A stretch of DNA of 64,000 nt from Pluralibacter gergoviae ATCC 33028 = NBRC 105706 (GCF_001598855.1 NZ_BCZS01000004.1:216757-280756), one strand, 5' to 3'. Counted from the stretch's first letter, positions 55,940 to 64,000 are shown. Numbers and translations: made by a program. Notes: generated from the sequence alone by a model not told the origin.

Positions 55940-56049
55940 ATCAACTCATCCTTAAAATATATTCTGAATAAAAAGATAGCATTTTCTTTCTTTGTTCAAT
56001 GTAAAAAGAATAGTTATATATGCCAAAAATAGTGTTTTTATCAACATAA

Positions 56050-56293
56050 ACTAGTTTTTTTTCTCTTGCCACGAGTTCTCGCGCTTCTTCACGACGAGAA
56101 CGAGTGTCGCTAATGTGATCGTTGGGTAGACGCCAAGCGAGATAATTTTGGATTTACCGGCCTAGCGTTAGCAGAACCGCCAGCTCTTGCTTCCACTAGG
56201 CTCAATGACCAATGACAAGCCTTGTCCATCCCCATATGTGTAGCGTTTATCTTCAGGCTTAGCGCGACGAATCTGCATATCGTTAAGGGACAT
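56050..56293 (-). pseudogene. N-terminal remnant of a P4-type integrase
   Basis: From the ATG at 56291-56293 the minus strand reads MSLNDMQIRRAKPEDKRYTY, GDGQGLSLVIEPSGSKSWRF, then two stop codons close together, AGKSKIISLGVYPTITLA, and after a frameshift DTRSRREEARELVAREK. This is the DUF4102 arm-binding domain of a P4-type recombinase. It points towards the C-terminal remnant at 51779-52045, which lies on the opposite strand. The rest of the 55940-56497 gap holds short TATACACA repeats and a terminator, and no other gene. Confidence 0.75.
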
Positions 56294-56445
56294 GTGTATA
56301 AGAATCCGAGACCGAACAGAAACATATACACAATCCTATACACATTTCGAACCGGATTCTACTGGATGGGCACGGCATGATGTGCAATAAATCACATCCC
56401 AACGTTTAACCTCTGTTTTAGGGCAACCTTGCCCTCATAGTCCGA

Positions 56446-56474
56446 CAAAAAACCACGCAATTGCGTAGTTTTTT
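56446..56474. terminator. Bidirectional terminator before the RADAR operon end
   Basis: AAAAAAC-C-ACGCAA / TTGCGT-A-GTTTTTT forms a stem with A and T runs on both sides, 24 bases beyond the stop of the last RADAR gene. Confidence 0.75.
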
Positions 56475-56497
56475 ATACAGCATCATATTAAAACCGA

Positions 56498-57235
56498 TTA
56501 CACTTTTAGCTTATTTTCTATCAACGTCATAAAATAGGATGTATCGCTTACTGTATCCTGGTTTTTTCCGTGATCAGCTTCATCAACAAGCTTCATATAC
56601 TCGATGAAATGGGATTCTTCGAATTTAATATTCATTTTCTCCCGGAGAATATTCAATTCATCGAGGCGCTCTAACCTTCTGATATAGAGTTTGTGACGTT
56701 CATTTTGACGAGTCACCCCCAAGGTACGGTCAATTACCAATGGTAATAATGTCAAACCAAGAAACACGATAAAACCATAAAACACTTTATTATTGGTGCA
56801 ATAAATAAAAACAAATAAAAGCACGCATGCAATAACAAATACAACATGAGCAAGTAATTTATAATTTAACTTACGAGCCCCAACAACTCCATTCGTATCC
56901 TGCGGACTGTATTTACAGTTGAAGCACGTCCACTGCAAGAGTAACACGACACCAGAAATAATAATCCCCAGCAGCAGGCAACTACTGAAGGATATACTCA
57001 CGGTTCCAAGAATATTAGTCACTTCCTCTGCCCCAACTTTCTTCGTCAGACTCAGACAAAAGAAAAAAGTGAAGAACATGAGGAATGGAAGAGCATAAAG
57101 CGAAATTCTACGTATCAGAAAACGAGGCCAGTAGGACAAATACTCTTTTCTCCGTAAATTTTTCAACTCTTCTTTGAGCTTAGGTTGTAGCCCATTGACA
57201 TCCGTATATTGCAAGTAAGGGAATGTACCACTCAC
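56498..57235 (-). CDS. rdrD: SLATT-like membrane protein, RADAR accessory RdrD
   Basis: 245-aa protein with four hydrophobic segments (about 45-64, 76-104, 128-147, 150-170) and a long charged C-terminal helical part (YIRRLERLDELNILREKMNI). Some RADAR loci carry a third gene for a SLATT-domain membrane protein, called RdrD, in this position. By analogy with other SLATT effectors it could form a membrane pore or anchor the complex. It starts 11 bases after rdrB on the same strand. SLATT assignment is from topology and context, not from a motif. Confidence 0.7.
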   Translation of the reverse strand: MSGTFPYLQYTDVNGLQPKLKEELKNLRRKEYLSYWPRFLIRRISLYALPFLMFFTFFFCLSLTKKVGAEEVTNILGTVSISFSSCLLLGIIISGVVLLLQWTCFNCKYSPQDTNGVVGARKLNYKLLAHVVFVIACVLLFVFIYCTNNKVFYGFIVFLGLTLLPLVIDRTLGVTRQNERHKLYIRRLERLDELNILREKMNIKFEESHFIEYMKLVDEADHGKNQDTVSDTSYFMTLIENKLKV

Positions 57236-57246
57236 GATAAAATCCT

Positions 57247-59991
57247 CTATTCAATAACTTCAAATACATTTAAATGATTACGCTGAAACTGTTCCAGCCC
57301 GTACAGGCGCAGCCTTTCCAGCCAATATTCTGCCATCGTTCGGCTGACACCACGCTCAATCGCAGCCTCTCGCAGTAGTAAAAATTCCGTCCGTAATGTC
57401 GTAGGCATAATCCCTGGATCGTCAGTATTGACCAGAACCCTGACTGGCCCACGGCGCAATCCATAACGATTAAATTCAGCGCCTGGTTTCAACAGTTCTT
57501 CATCCGGAGGATTCCAACGAAAAATAGGATGCTCTACGTGCTTTTTGAATCGCGCGATATATACGTTTGATGTTGGGTTGGTTTCTATAATTAACCCTTT
57601 ACGATCATAGTGATCTAGCAAATAGTCCTGTAAAGCATGCATAAATTGCAGCTCTACCGGCGTATCAATGTCTTGGAGGATATCTTTACCGTCAAGAGCC
57701 TGCTGACGCAGTTTACCAGGATTTCCCAAGCCAATAAGCTCCTGAGTTCCCCATTCGTCCGCTACACGCACAACTACCAGTTGCGGCGGCATATCGTCAA
57801 GGAGACTCGAGTGTCTTTGCTGATAAAGCTGCGCCGCCACATTGCCTTTATCGCTGAGCGTGGCCCAATCCGGCAGCGCACATTTCTCTTGCGAGGTCAA
57901 AGGGGAACCGCCGTGGAGTTGCTGGAGTCGATATGAACAATTACGCCGCAGTAGCCAGGCCCGGTAGAGCGTATCAGGTGTAATATTTTCCAGAGGTTTA
58001 TCATCACTACAGGCCTGTTTCCCCACCACACTGTTATCTATTTGCGGAGGTCTCTTTTTGCACCATTCGCACCGTGCAATAAAGCGTGCAATTCTACGCT
58101 CAAGCAGCGGTAATACCGCCTGAGCGAGAGGCAATGAAGCCGATAAAAGCGTAGCATAGTGCCACTGCCAGACAAGATTATCTAAATGTTCATCCAGAGG
58201 TAGTATCATTTCACCATGCCGTTTCGCCCAGAGCGCAGGTTCAATTCCGAGAGCCAGAGCATGTCCTAGCCGGTCTCCCTCCCGCATTTCGCAGAAGCGA
58301 ACCGTTTCATCAATATGACGCAATCCTGACGCCGGATGTGCGTAATCCTCCCCGGCATGAATACTGAAATGAAAACTCATACTGGCGCGAAGCCCTTCTG
58401 GTACGGGATATAATCCACTTCGTAGCCAGCGCAGCATCGGGGCAAAGCCTGCAATTTTTAGTACGTTTTCATCCCCTGCAACATCAAGCCCCCGAAACCA
58501 GTTCGACGGCTGAAAATGAAAATGTGGGTTACGTTTACCCCCTAAGAAGACGGGATGATTCCAGCCATTATGACTGTACAGTTTCTGTAACAATCGCTCC
58601 GCTTCTGTCCAGTTAGCCTGCAAATCAGCCTTTGCTCGCTTGCCGCGACTTGCAGTTTTAGAGCGAGAAAAGTGCCCACAAAACTGCCAGCGCTCCAGTG
58701 CTCCAATATAGCGCAGCACGCGTTCATCTGGCTTAATCTCATGCTCACCAAAAATATACGGTGGAAAAACAGCTGGAATGCCGAGGGTTTTCAGCAATGT
58801 CGAGGAAAATCCAGTGACCATCTCATGATCGAAAGCCTTTGGGGATGCTTTCACTTCGGCCACATCGTCTTTACCGGCAAACAGGTAGCGCATATTGCTA
58901 CTGTCAGCTTTCTTACCCGCACGTAAAGCACCATTAAAATAACGCTCGGTAAAACACGCAAGCCCCTGTCCGTCCATAATAATGTGACGCCGTAGCGCAT
59001 TTACCGTAAGCCAAAAACAGAGTATTGCCGTGCGCTCCAGTGGATGAGTGTCTTTAAGCTGATAAGAGTGGCAAAGGTATAGCTGCAGCCACAGCCAGCG
59101 CGAGGGATGTTTTTTTTCGGAGGCATGCGCCAGTTGGTTTAAAAACCAGCCGGGGCTGACGCTTTCAGTTCCGCGATTCTTTTTAGCAAGCAATAACCAG
59201 TCTGGGAGACGATGGATGCTATCCATTGGGTTCTGTAATGCCTTGTACTTCTCAGATACAGTTTTACGCTGATCAAAACCATTTTGAGTTTGCTCAGAAA
59301 CCGTTTGAGGGGGGGCAGAAAGTAGAACTGTAAGCAAAGACTTTGCTCGATTTATCAACGGTGTTAACTCATCATGCTCTTTGTGCGCCCACAACAACAT
59401 ATCTTTGCTTTTGGGTAGTTCAATCTCTTCAAAAAGATAGCCATCCAAAATAGTATCTCCAGCCGTCACTCCCCCGAGATGTACGTGCCCCTCGGCAAAA
59501 GGTTTACCTGCATTAGCAGGTGGAGCAAAAAACGGATTCTGCGCCATCACCACACGGGTTATGTCCGTCAATCGCGGCGGTGGGCTTTGCAAAAGCCAGT
59601 CGCCAAGACGCCATCCCACTAGAAGGGCAGGGTCGAGTTCCGCAGCTATTCGCACGTAGTCTTGAACCTTATTTTCGCGGTAATAGAGTAAGTCGCCATT
59701 CCGCAACAGTAACTGATCCGCAATGACATCGAGCCAAGGTAGTGTCGGACTCGTCAGTAACCCGTTGTCACATATGTTCCCCACAAGCTGGCGTACGTCG
59801 GTTAACCGGTAAGTGCGTGGATATCGGCTATCGATGCTCTTAACGAGCAGCTTGAAAGATTCCTCCTGCAATGATGACCACGTTTCAAAATCCTTGGGTG
59901 GCGATAAAAGGATATCTAGAAAGCGTTGTGACAGACGCTCATCAGTGAAAAAACACCCTGCAGCATGTTCACTTAGAGACCGAGTTAACAT
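57247..59991 (-). CDS. rdrB: RADAR adenosine deaminase RdrB
   Basis: 914-aa deaminase of the RADAR phage-defence system. Zinc-binding start of the amidohydrolase fold: EGHVHLGG with His169 and His171. Then SIHAGEDYAHPASGLRHIDE (about 543-562), matching the HAGE motif with the catalytic Glu of adenosine deaminases. Then ETNPTSN, and NTDDPGIM (about 855-862) with the DDP metal and substrate aspartates. RdrB has been reported to deaminate adenosine in RNA and ATP to ITP, stopping phage growth at a cost to the cell. Its ATG overlaps the rdrA stop (TAATG). Large size agrees with RdrB and not with housekeeping adenosine deaminases. Confidence 0.93.
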   Translation of the reverse strand: MLTRSLSEHAAGCFFTDERLSQRFLDILLSPPKDFETWSSLQEESFKLLVKSIDSRYPRTYRLTDVRQLVGNICDNGLLTSPTLPWLDVIADQLLLRNGDLLYYRENKVQDYVRIAAELDPALLVGWRLGDWLLQSPPPRLTDITRVVMAQNPFFAPPANAGKPFAEGHVHLGGVTAGDTILDGYLFEEIELPKSKDMLLWAHKEHDELTPLINRAKSLLTVLLSAPPQTVSEQTQNGFDQRKTVSEKYKALQNPMDSIHRLPDWLLLAKKNRGTESVSPGWFLNQLAHASEKKHPSRWLWLQLYLCHSYQLKDTHPLERTAILCFWLTVNALRRHIIMDGQGLACFTERYFNGALRAGKKADSSNMRYLFAGKDDVAEVKASPKAFDHEMVTGFSSTLLKTLGIPAVFPPYIFGEHEIKPDERVLRYIGALERWQFCGHFSRSKTASRGKRAKADLQANWTEAERLLQKLYSHNGWNHPVFLGGKRNPHFHFQPSNWFRGLDVAGDENVLKIAGFAPMLRWLRSGLYPVPEGLRASMSFHFSIHAGEDYAHPASGLRHIDETVRFCEMREGDRLGHALALGIEPALWAKRHGEMILPLDEHLDNLVWQWHYATLLSASLPLAQAVLPLLERRIARFIARCEWCKKRPPQIDNSVVGKQACSDDKPLENITPDTLYRAWLLRRNCSYRLQQLHGGSPLTSQEKCALPDWATLSDKGNVAAQLYQQRHSSLLDDMPPQLVVVRVADEWGTQELIGLGNPGKLRQQALDGKDILQDIDTPVELQFMHALQDYLLDHYDRKGLIIETNPTSNVYIARFKKHVEHPIFRWNPPDEELLKPGAEFNRYGLRRGPVRVLVNTDDPGIMPTTLRTEFLLLREAAIERGVSRTMAEYWLERLRLYGLEQFQRNHLNVFEVIE

Positions 59992-62714
59992 TATTTGTCA
60001 CCATCGGGGTAAAGTTCTGCAAATGCTTTCTGAAGCGTATTAATTGCGGGATCATTCTGAGGGAAGTGGTTTGTAACTTCATCAATGAAGTCCTTAGCCT
60101 TATCGTAGTTTGGATATAACATCTTAAGCTGTTTTATTATACGTGTTTTAACCAACCGGGAGTGTGAATTTAATGAAAGTTTTCTTGTGATAAACTCTCT
60201 TGCCGGGCTGATATCTATAATTTTCTCAGCCTGAATCGGCATTTTTCTCTCGGTCTGAATCTGAGCATTCTGTTTTTGTTTAAACTCAGTGCGTAATACC
60301 TCGTCGATCCATTTTTTCAGCGGATGAGTTGCTAATACATAACTTACCGCTCTGGTTTTTTCACCATACATTTTGCGATGCTGATATGCCTCACGATCGC
60401 TGTCAGAATTTTGGTTTTGCTCAGGCGTAAACGGTCCAACATTCACTCGGAAGTTATCATGATTATAAAAATTTTTTGCCGAAATAATATTAGTTGTAGC
60501 AACCACATCGGATAGTCCGAACAATTCGCCTTTTTCAAAACTACCAAATGCTGACCAAACTGCATAAAAAACCCTACCAAAAACATTTAGAGCCGCATCA
60601 ACATTTTGCATTCCACTGGGAACAAACACATTATTAGCAACCTGACTATATGTTTTATTAAAGACCTTATAAACCAGCCAAGGTGATAAGTTTGTACTAG
60701 CCACATTGTGTGTCTTTCTCCAATGGTTTATTTCATCACAAATTTTTTTCCATGCGTCCTCATTTTTATCCGGCACATCAACAAGAATATCATCAGAAAT
60801 GTCTCTGTCAGTTTCACTTCTGTTATTCATAAATCTTGTATTCTTTTTCGTAAAATCCTCTTCCAAATCTAACGTTTTGGTAGGTGCAAGCGCGCTAGCA
60901 GAGTAAAATGGAGAACGTTGTCTAATTCTCTGCAAGTCGGCCAACTCTAAATCCGAAACAAGACTAGCAATAATTATTTCAAAAACTCTACCAATATTTA
61001 TCACGACTGACTGTTTAGAGTTTGTATAAAAATTCCTCTGCATCAACGTGGACAAAAGGAAATTTGCCTTGCTTTCCAAAGCAGGATCAAACCCATAGTT
61101 CTCTAATTCTTCCCAATACCTCCACTTTAAACTGGTATTAATTCCCGCTTCTGCTACAGGATAGGGTAAAAGCGTTTTTTGCCCTTTAATGGCAGTCAAC
61201 CAACTCTCCGGTAACCTTGTTCTTAACTGAGATTCCCAATCAGAAAGATCATCATACCTTTCAAAGACATCGTATTCACGAAAATTATGCAATAAGGGTT
61301 GAAAAAGCGGAGTCGCAAGAATCGATTGATTACGATTGTCACCCTGCGCCCATGAGACCCAGAACTGTTTTGCCTGAAGCGTTAAAAACACAGCCCCAGC
61401 CTTAGGTTCAAAACGAAAATACTCACACAACCTATCGAGCCATGCAGATTGTTTATCATCTTCTAGATAAGCCTTACTATCCCAAGCAGTAAAATTCTTT
61501 AGTCCATCATAAAATAGCTTGTAAGCCTCCCCATATTCACGCTTAGCTTCTTTACTCAATTCCCGATGTTTTTCAGCAAAACTTTCAAGAACATCAAGAG
61601 GAACATCAGGCATTTGCCACATACGACGTAAGGCCAGCGTACTGACTTTCTTTCTGAATGGTTCAGGAAGCTCACGAATTAAATCCCTGCAATGGTTGAT
61701 GAACTGGGTTAAAGCACGTATTGAAGGTATCGGTAGAGGTAAATCACTACCCTCAAGGCCATTCACGGGGCCAGTAATAAATATTTTCAACCATGCCATA
61801 AAATTACGCAGAGGAATGCCATTTTTATCTAGCGTAACTTCGATACCATCTTGCTGCCAGTAATCACTTACATCGGGCATACTCAGTCTGCGCGGTAGCG
61901 GCAGAATTTTACGCTGATACTCAATTGCCAAATCTCTAGCAATATCATATGTGTTCTTGCGATTATATGCTGAATCCTTATTCAACCTTCCATGAAAATC
62001 TCGCCAGCAGACCTCATCATATAAACGGCGATCGCCGCTCACTACCGGCAAAACATACGGAGAGGTAAGATAACGACGCAATATTTCCAGATTTTCAAAT
62101 GCCCGGTTTAGTGAAGTGTCCACATCATCAATCGGTAGTATCAATAATTTCTTTCCGATCAACTCCAACGCAGATTTTAAAAACTCTTCAACGCAATTTG
62201 CCAGATGCTTGCTGCCATATAAGGAGCGAATTTTATCCATTCCACGTTGATTCTGTTGCAAATCAACGGACTCCAGTCCGTGTGCCAAGTTCTCAAGCTT
62301 CTGGGTAAACACTCTGGACTTATCGAGGTCTCTGCTTTGGGCAGTTTTGATCTCTTTATCATGAAGCACGGCAGCAACAATAATATGCAAGAACAGCGAC
62401 TCACCATCTTCAAGTAGAGTCGGATCGATAGGATCAAGGATATGAATTTTCCCCGCCAGTTGCTGAGCATTACTCTGCAGATAGTCGTTCAAATTCACTA
62501 GCACCGACGTTTTTCCTGTCCCCCTTGCGCCGTCAATCGATATAGCCTTATGGCTACGGGTTTCATTAAGCGCTTCGTGAGGCTTCGGTACTTCATTAAC
62601 AGCCTTTTCAATAAATCGAGTAAGCTGTTCGTAAATATTTCGGGGAAGTAAGGTATCTGGATCCTTAAGAACCGCAGACTCTCCGCTGTCTAATGGTATG
62701 TATATCGTGTTCAC
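59991..62714 (-). CDS. rdrA: RADAR ATPase RdrA
   Basis: 907-aa P-loop ATPase. Walker A IDGARGTGKTSVLVNL (60-75), the LDPIDPTLLEDGESLF element about 20 residues later, and Walker B LLILPIDDVDTSLNRAFE (about 190-207). The large C-terminal part is helical. RdrA forms a ring that joins RdrB into a very large supramolecular complex and is needed for deaminase action during infection. First gene of the rdrA-rdrB-rdrD operon, with an A+T-rich upstream region as promoter. Confidence 0.92.
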   Translation of the reverse strand: MNTIYIPLDSGESAVLKDPDTLLPRNIYEQLTRFIEKAVNEVPKPHEALNETRSHKAISIDGARGTGKTSVLVNLNDYLQSNAQQLAGKIHILDPIDPTLLEDGESLFLHIIVAAVLHDKEIKTAQSRDLDKSRVFTQKLENLAHGLESVDLQQNQRGMDKIRSLYGSKHLANCVEEFLKSALELIGKKLLILPIDDVDTSLNRAFENLEILRRYLTSPYVLPVVSGDRRLYDEVCWRDFHGRLNKDSAYNRKNTYDIARDLAIEYQRKILPLPRRLSMPDVSDYWQQDGIEVTLDKNGIPLRNFMAWLKIFITGPVNGLEGSDLPLPIPSIRALTQFINHCRDLIRELPEPFRKKVSTLALRRMWQMPDVPLDVLESFAEKHRELSKEAKREYGEAYKLFYDGLKNFTAWDSKAYLEDDKQSAWLDRLCEYFRFEPKAGAVFLTLQAKQFWVSWAQGDNRNQSILATPLFQPLLHNFREYDVFERYDDLSDWESQLRTRLPESWLTAIKGQKTLLPYPVAEAGINTSLKWRYWEELENYGFDPALESKANFLLSTLMQRNFYTNSKQSVVINIGRVFEIIIASLVSDLELADLQRIRQRSPFYSASALAPTKTLDLEEDFTKKNTRFMNNRSETDRDISDDILVDVPDKNEDAWKKICDEINHWRKTHNVASTNLSPWLVYKVFNKTYSQVANNVFVPSGMQNVDAALNVFGRVFYAVWSAFGSFEKGELFGLSDVVATTNIISAKNFYNHDNFRVNVGPFTPEQNQNSDSDREAYQHRKMYGEKTRAVSYVLATHPLKKWIDEVLRTEFKQKQNAQIQTERKMPIQAEKIIDISPAREFITRKLSLNSHSRLVKTRIIKQLKMLYPNYDKAKDFIDEVTNHFPQNDPAINTLQKAFAELYPDGDK

Positions 62715-62973
62715 AATAATCCCTTTACAGTTGTTTTTGGAGTGAGAAAAGCTTGTGAACTATGAATTTTGATGCAAAACCAAATAAAATCAAGATGGTA
62801 ATGAGAATAATCTCAAAAATCTAAAATTTTTAATTATTCCACACCGTGACAATGGGCAGTTGTAGAAGAGTGGATTTGGCCCGTTCGCCATCGGTTGACG
62901 CATCATTATTCATAATTAAAAGAAATGGTATTGGTCAATCAAAAAGCTCGAAAATAGGTTAGTGCTGTGATAA
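62715..62973. promoter_or_regulatory. Upstream region of the RADAR operon
   Basis: A+T-rich stretch without a gene. It should hold the rdrA promoter, but I cannot fix -35 and -10 boxes with confidence. A 7-bp hairpin GGTTAGT / ACTAACC (62957-62979) overlaps the stop of the small open frame that follows. Confidence 0.4.
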
Positions 62974-63102
62974 CTAACCACAGATAACACCAAAAAAGAT
63001 GACTACAACGGAGAGTATAGAAATGATGAATAACAATAAAATCATTACATAACAAATAAATACGAAATCACGGGTCAACGTCTTATCCTCCCCAGTGGTC
63101 AT
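62974..63102 (-). CDS. Possible 42-aa single-span membrane peptide
   Basis: Minus-strand frame MTTGEDKTLTRDFVF then one long hydrophobic span (ICYVMILLLFIISILSVVVI), ending GVICG. A short charged head and one membrane helix fit small membrane peptides such as toxins or regulators. GAGG lies close before the ATG, at a rather short distance. The frame stays open upstream through attR, but that part is not protein-like. It lies upstream of rdrA on the same strand, so it could be the first gene of the RADAR transcript. Could also be chance. Confidence 0.35.
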   Translation of the reverse strand: MTTGEDKTLTRDFVFICYVMILLLFIISILSVVVIFFGVICG

Positions 63103-63104
63103 TG

Positions 63105-63134
63105 CCTCTTCAAAATGTATACATTTAGAAGAGG
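63105..63134. repeat. 30-bp palindrome near attR
   Basis: CCTCTTCAAAATGTA followed directly by TACATTTAGAAGAGG, an inverted repeat without spacer and with one mismatch. It is 78 bases inside the attR core and is framed by GTGGTC motifs (63094-63100, 63133-63139, 63143-63151). May be a binding site for integrase, Xis-like protein or host factors. Confidence 0.55.
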
Positions 63135-63211
63135 TGGTCACTTTGGTGGTCTTGACAGAAAAGCTGTTACCATTTAGCTTGTTTATTAGCCAGTTACTGG
63201 CAAAGGCGATC

Positions 63212-63227
63212 CCAGTCAGAGGAGCCA
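63212..63227 (+). repeat. attR core repeat
   Basis: CCAGTCAGAGGAGCCA is identical to 9968-9983 and is the right border of the element. Downstream the sequence continues with a terminator, as expected of the original tRNA-Asn 3' flank. Confidence 0.93.
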
Positions 63228-63236
63228 GATTTAGAG

Positions 63237-63270
63237 AAGCCCGCTTAAGGAAACTTAAGCGGGCTTTTTG
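63237..63270 (+). terminator. Strong terminator, originally of the tRNA-Asn gene
   Basis: Perfect 13-bp stem AAGCCCGCTTAAG / CTTAAGCGGGCTT with a GAAA loop and a T-run, 10 bases after attR. In the empty site it would directly follow tRNA-Asn, so insertion of the element moved it about 53 kb away. Confidence 0.85.
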
Positions 63271-63432
63271 GTTTTTGGTGCTGCCAGGGGGCCGGTTTGA
63301 GTGAGAAACGGACGTTCTTGTGGGGAGCAAATAGTTTGATTATAGTTAAGCTATTAGCTTGAATATAAATTGTATAAATATCAATTATTCTTCTAGAACC
63401 ATATCTAATTAAACAACCAAGAAGTTGAAAAT

Positions 63433-63975
63433 ATGAGTAGACGTTTATGCAGGGATAACCGTACAAAAGTACGTAACATTCCCCGACGTATAAGATCACT
63501 TAACCGTTGGGCCGAAAACTTTCGTAACCCAGATCGTGCAATTTTTCCAATAAACGAACGATACTGGAATTTTAAAATCCCAGTGGAAATTAATCTTATT
63601 CAAGGAAAATACAGCAAACAAAAAACAAAAGCAGAGTGTGCACAGGCGTTGATTAATGCTTGTTCTAACTTGATACATGCCACAGCAGATTGCGGCAATA
63701 CACTTCGAATTACTGCCGTAATTTGCCTTCCGGATATGTTTACCAGTGAAGTATGTTTATTTCGTTCTGAGGAATACTTTCAAGGCTTCATCACTGAAGC
63801 CAGCTCTGAAAATGGCTCATCAGTACTACTCAAAGAACGTAGCCTTGCCAAGGAATGGGGGCTAACTCTCCCTGATGGTGTGCAAGAGTTAGGTATTACA
63901 CTTGATTACTATGGAGGTGACGATCCGGATGAGTGGTTTTCAGGCGAACGCTGGTATTATGGGCAACTGCGTTGA
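63433..63975 (+). CDS. DUF3916-like protein
   Basis: 180-aa soluble protein. The basic start NIPRRIRSLNRWAENFRNP, then YWNFKIPVEINLIQG, VICLPDMFTSEVCLFRSEEY and the Trp/Tyr-rich end GGDDPDEWFSGERWYYG resemble DUF3916 proteins, whose function is unknown; members often sit in toxin-immunity or island settings. It lies outside the ICE, 205 bases right of attR. Its composition is less G+C-rich than the left flank, so it may belong to another accessory segment. Confidence 0.7.
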   Translation: MSRRLCRDNRTKVRNIPRRIRSLNRWAENFRNPDRAIFPINERYWNFKIPVEINLIQGKYSKQKTKAECAQALINACSNLIHATADCGNTLRITAVICLPDMFTSEVCLFRSEEYFQGFITEASSENGSSVLLKERSLAKEWGLTLPDGVQELGITLDYYGGDDPDEWFSGERWYYGQLR

Positions 63976-64000
63976 TCGATACTATTTTCTAAGCATGATA

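Larger units (their letters stand above)
9968..63227. mobile_element. ICEKp-like integrative and conjugative element at tRNA-Asn
   Basis: Bounded by 16-bp direct repeats at the tRNA-Asn 3' end, with a P4-type integrase just inside the left end. The conjugation backbone is AlpA/Xis-like protein, virB1-virB11, MobB coupling protein and MobC relaxase, the gene set of the ICEKp family. The cargo differs from classical ICEKp: no siderophore cluster, but metabolic and efflux genes on the left, and Gabija-like, RADAR and unknown genes on the right. It is not obviously disabled: integrase, T4SS ATPases, coupling protein and relaxase are all full length. A candidate oriT lies at 39.0-39.76 kb. Confidence 0.9.

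Noticed and set aside
56290..56370. A second tRNA or att site upstream of the N-terminal integrase remnant
   Set aside because: TTCGAACCGGATTC recalls a T-arm, but no acceptor or anticodon stem can be formed, and the 16-bp att core does not occur there.
63103..63330. Extension of the small membrane peptide frame to 118 codons across attR
   Set aside because: It would cross the recombination site and the terminator, and the added residues are not protein-like.

Overview
The G+C-rich flanks look like an enterobacterial chromosome, most likely Klebsiella or a close relative. This rests on the mmuP/mmuM pair, the catBCA-catR cluster, an atsB-atsA sulfatase operon of the serine type described in Klebsiella, and the order tRNA-Ser(CGA) - mtfA - tRNA-Asn(GUU). 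No 16S gene or species marker is present, so the genus is an inference.

Layout. 1-9907 is chromosomal: S-methylmethionine use (mmuP, mmuM cut by the window edge), catechol to beta-ketoadipate enol-lactone conversion (catA, catC, catB with the divergent regulator catR), sulfatase maturase and arylsulfatase, tRNA-Ser and mtfA. At 9908 tRNA-Asn begins. Its last 16 bases (9968-9983) recur exactly at 63212-63227. These are the att repeats of an integrative and conjugative element of about 53 kb that matches the ICEKp family in integrase type, att sequence, VirB-type conjugation genes and MobB/MobC mobilisation pair. Unlike classical ICEKp it carries no yersiniabactin cluster.

Inside the element, in order: integrase (10.1-11.4 kb); a metabolic/transport cargo with an RpiR regulator between two divergent gene pairs (11.6-15.0); a large winged-helix/ATPase regulator with an MFS transporter and an atypical short-chain dehydrogenase-like protein (15.2-20.2); a frameshifted unknown gene (20.4-21.3); an AaeAB-like efflux pump with two AraC-type regulators (21.9-26.4); the AlpA/Xis-like protein and accessory genes (27-28 kb); a compact virB1-virB11 type IV secretion operon with VirB3 fused to VirB4 (28.4-39.0); a 0.77-kb repeat-rich non-coding region that is the best oriT candidate (39.0-39.76); coupling protein MobB and relaxase MobC (39.8-42.3); an SF1 helicase and an ArdC-like antirestriction protein (42.5-46.3); and a small cargo with two gene remnants and a threonine dehydratase-like enzyme between two copies of a ~118-bp repeat (46.4-48.5).

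The last 14 kb (48.8-63.1) is a defence region. It holds an A+T-rich three-gene operon I cannot assign (48.8-51.7), a Gabija-like OLD nuclease plus UvrD helicase pair (52.0-55.9) and a RADAR operon, rdrA-rdrB plus a SLATT-like membrane protein (56.5-62.7). Two decayed integrase fragments sit on either side of the Gabija-like pair and point towards each other, which suggests older nested islands. The unknown three-gene operon is the strongest candidate for an undescribed system. After attR come a strong terminator that probably belonged to the tRNA-Asn locus and a DUF3916-like gene.
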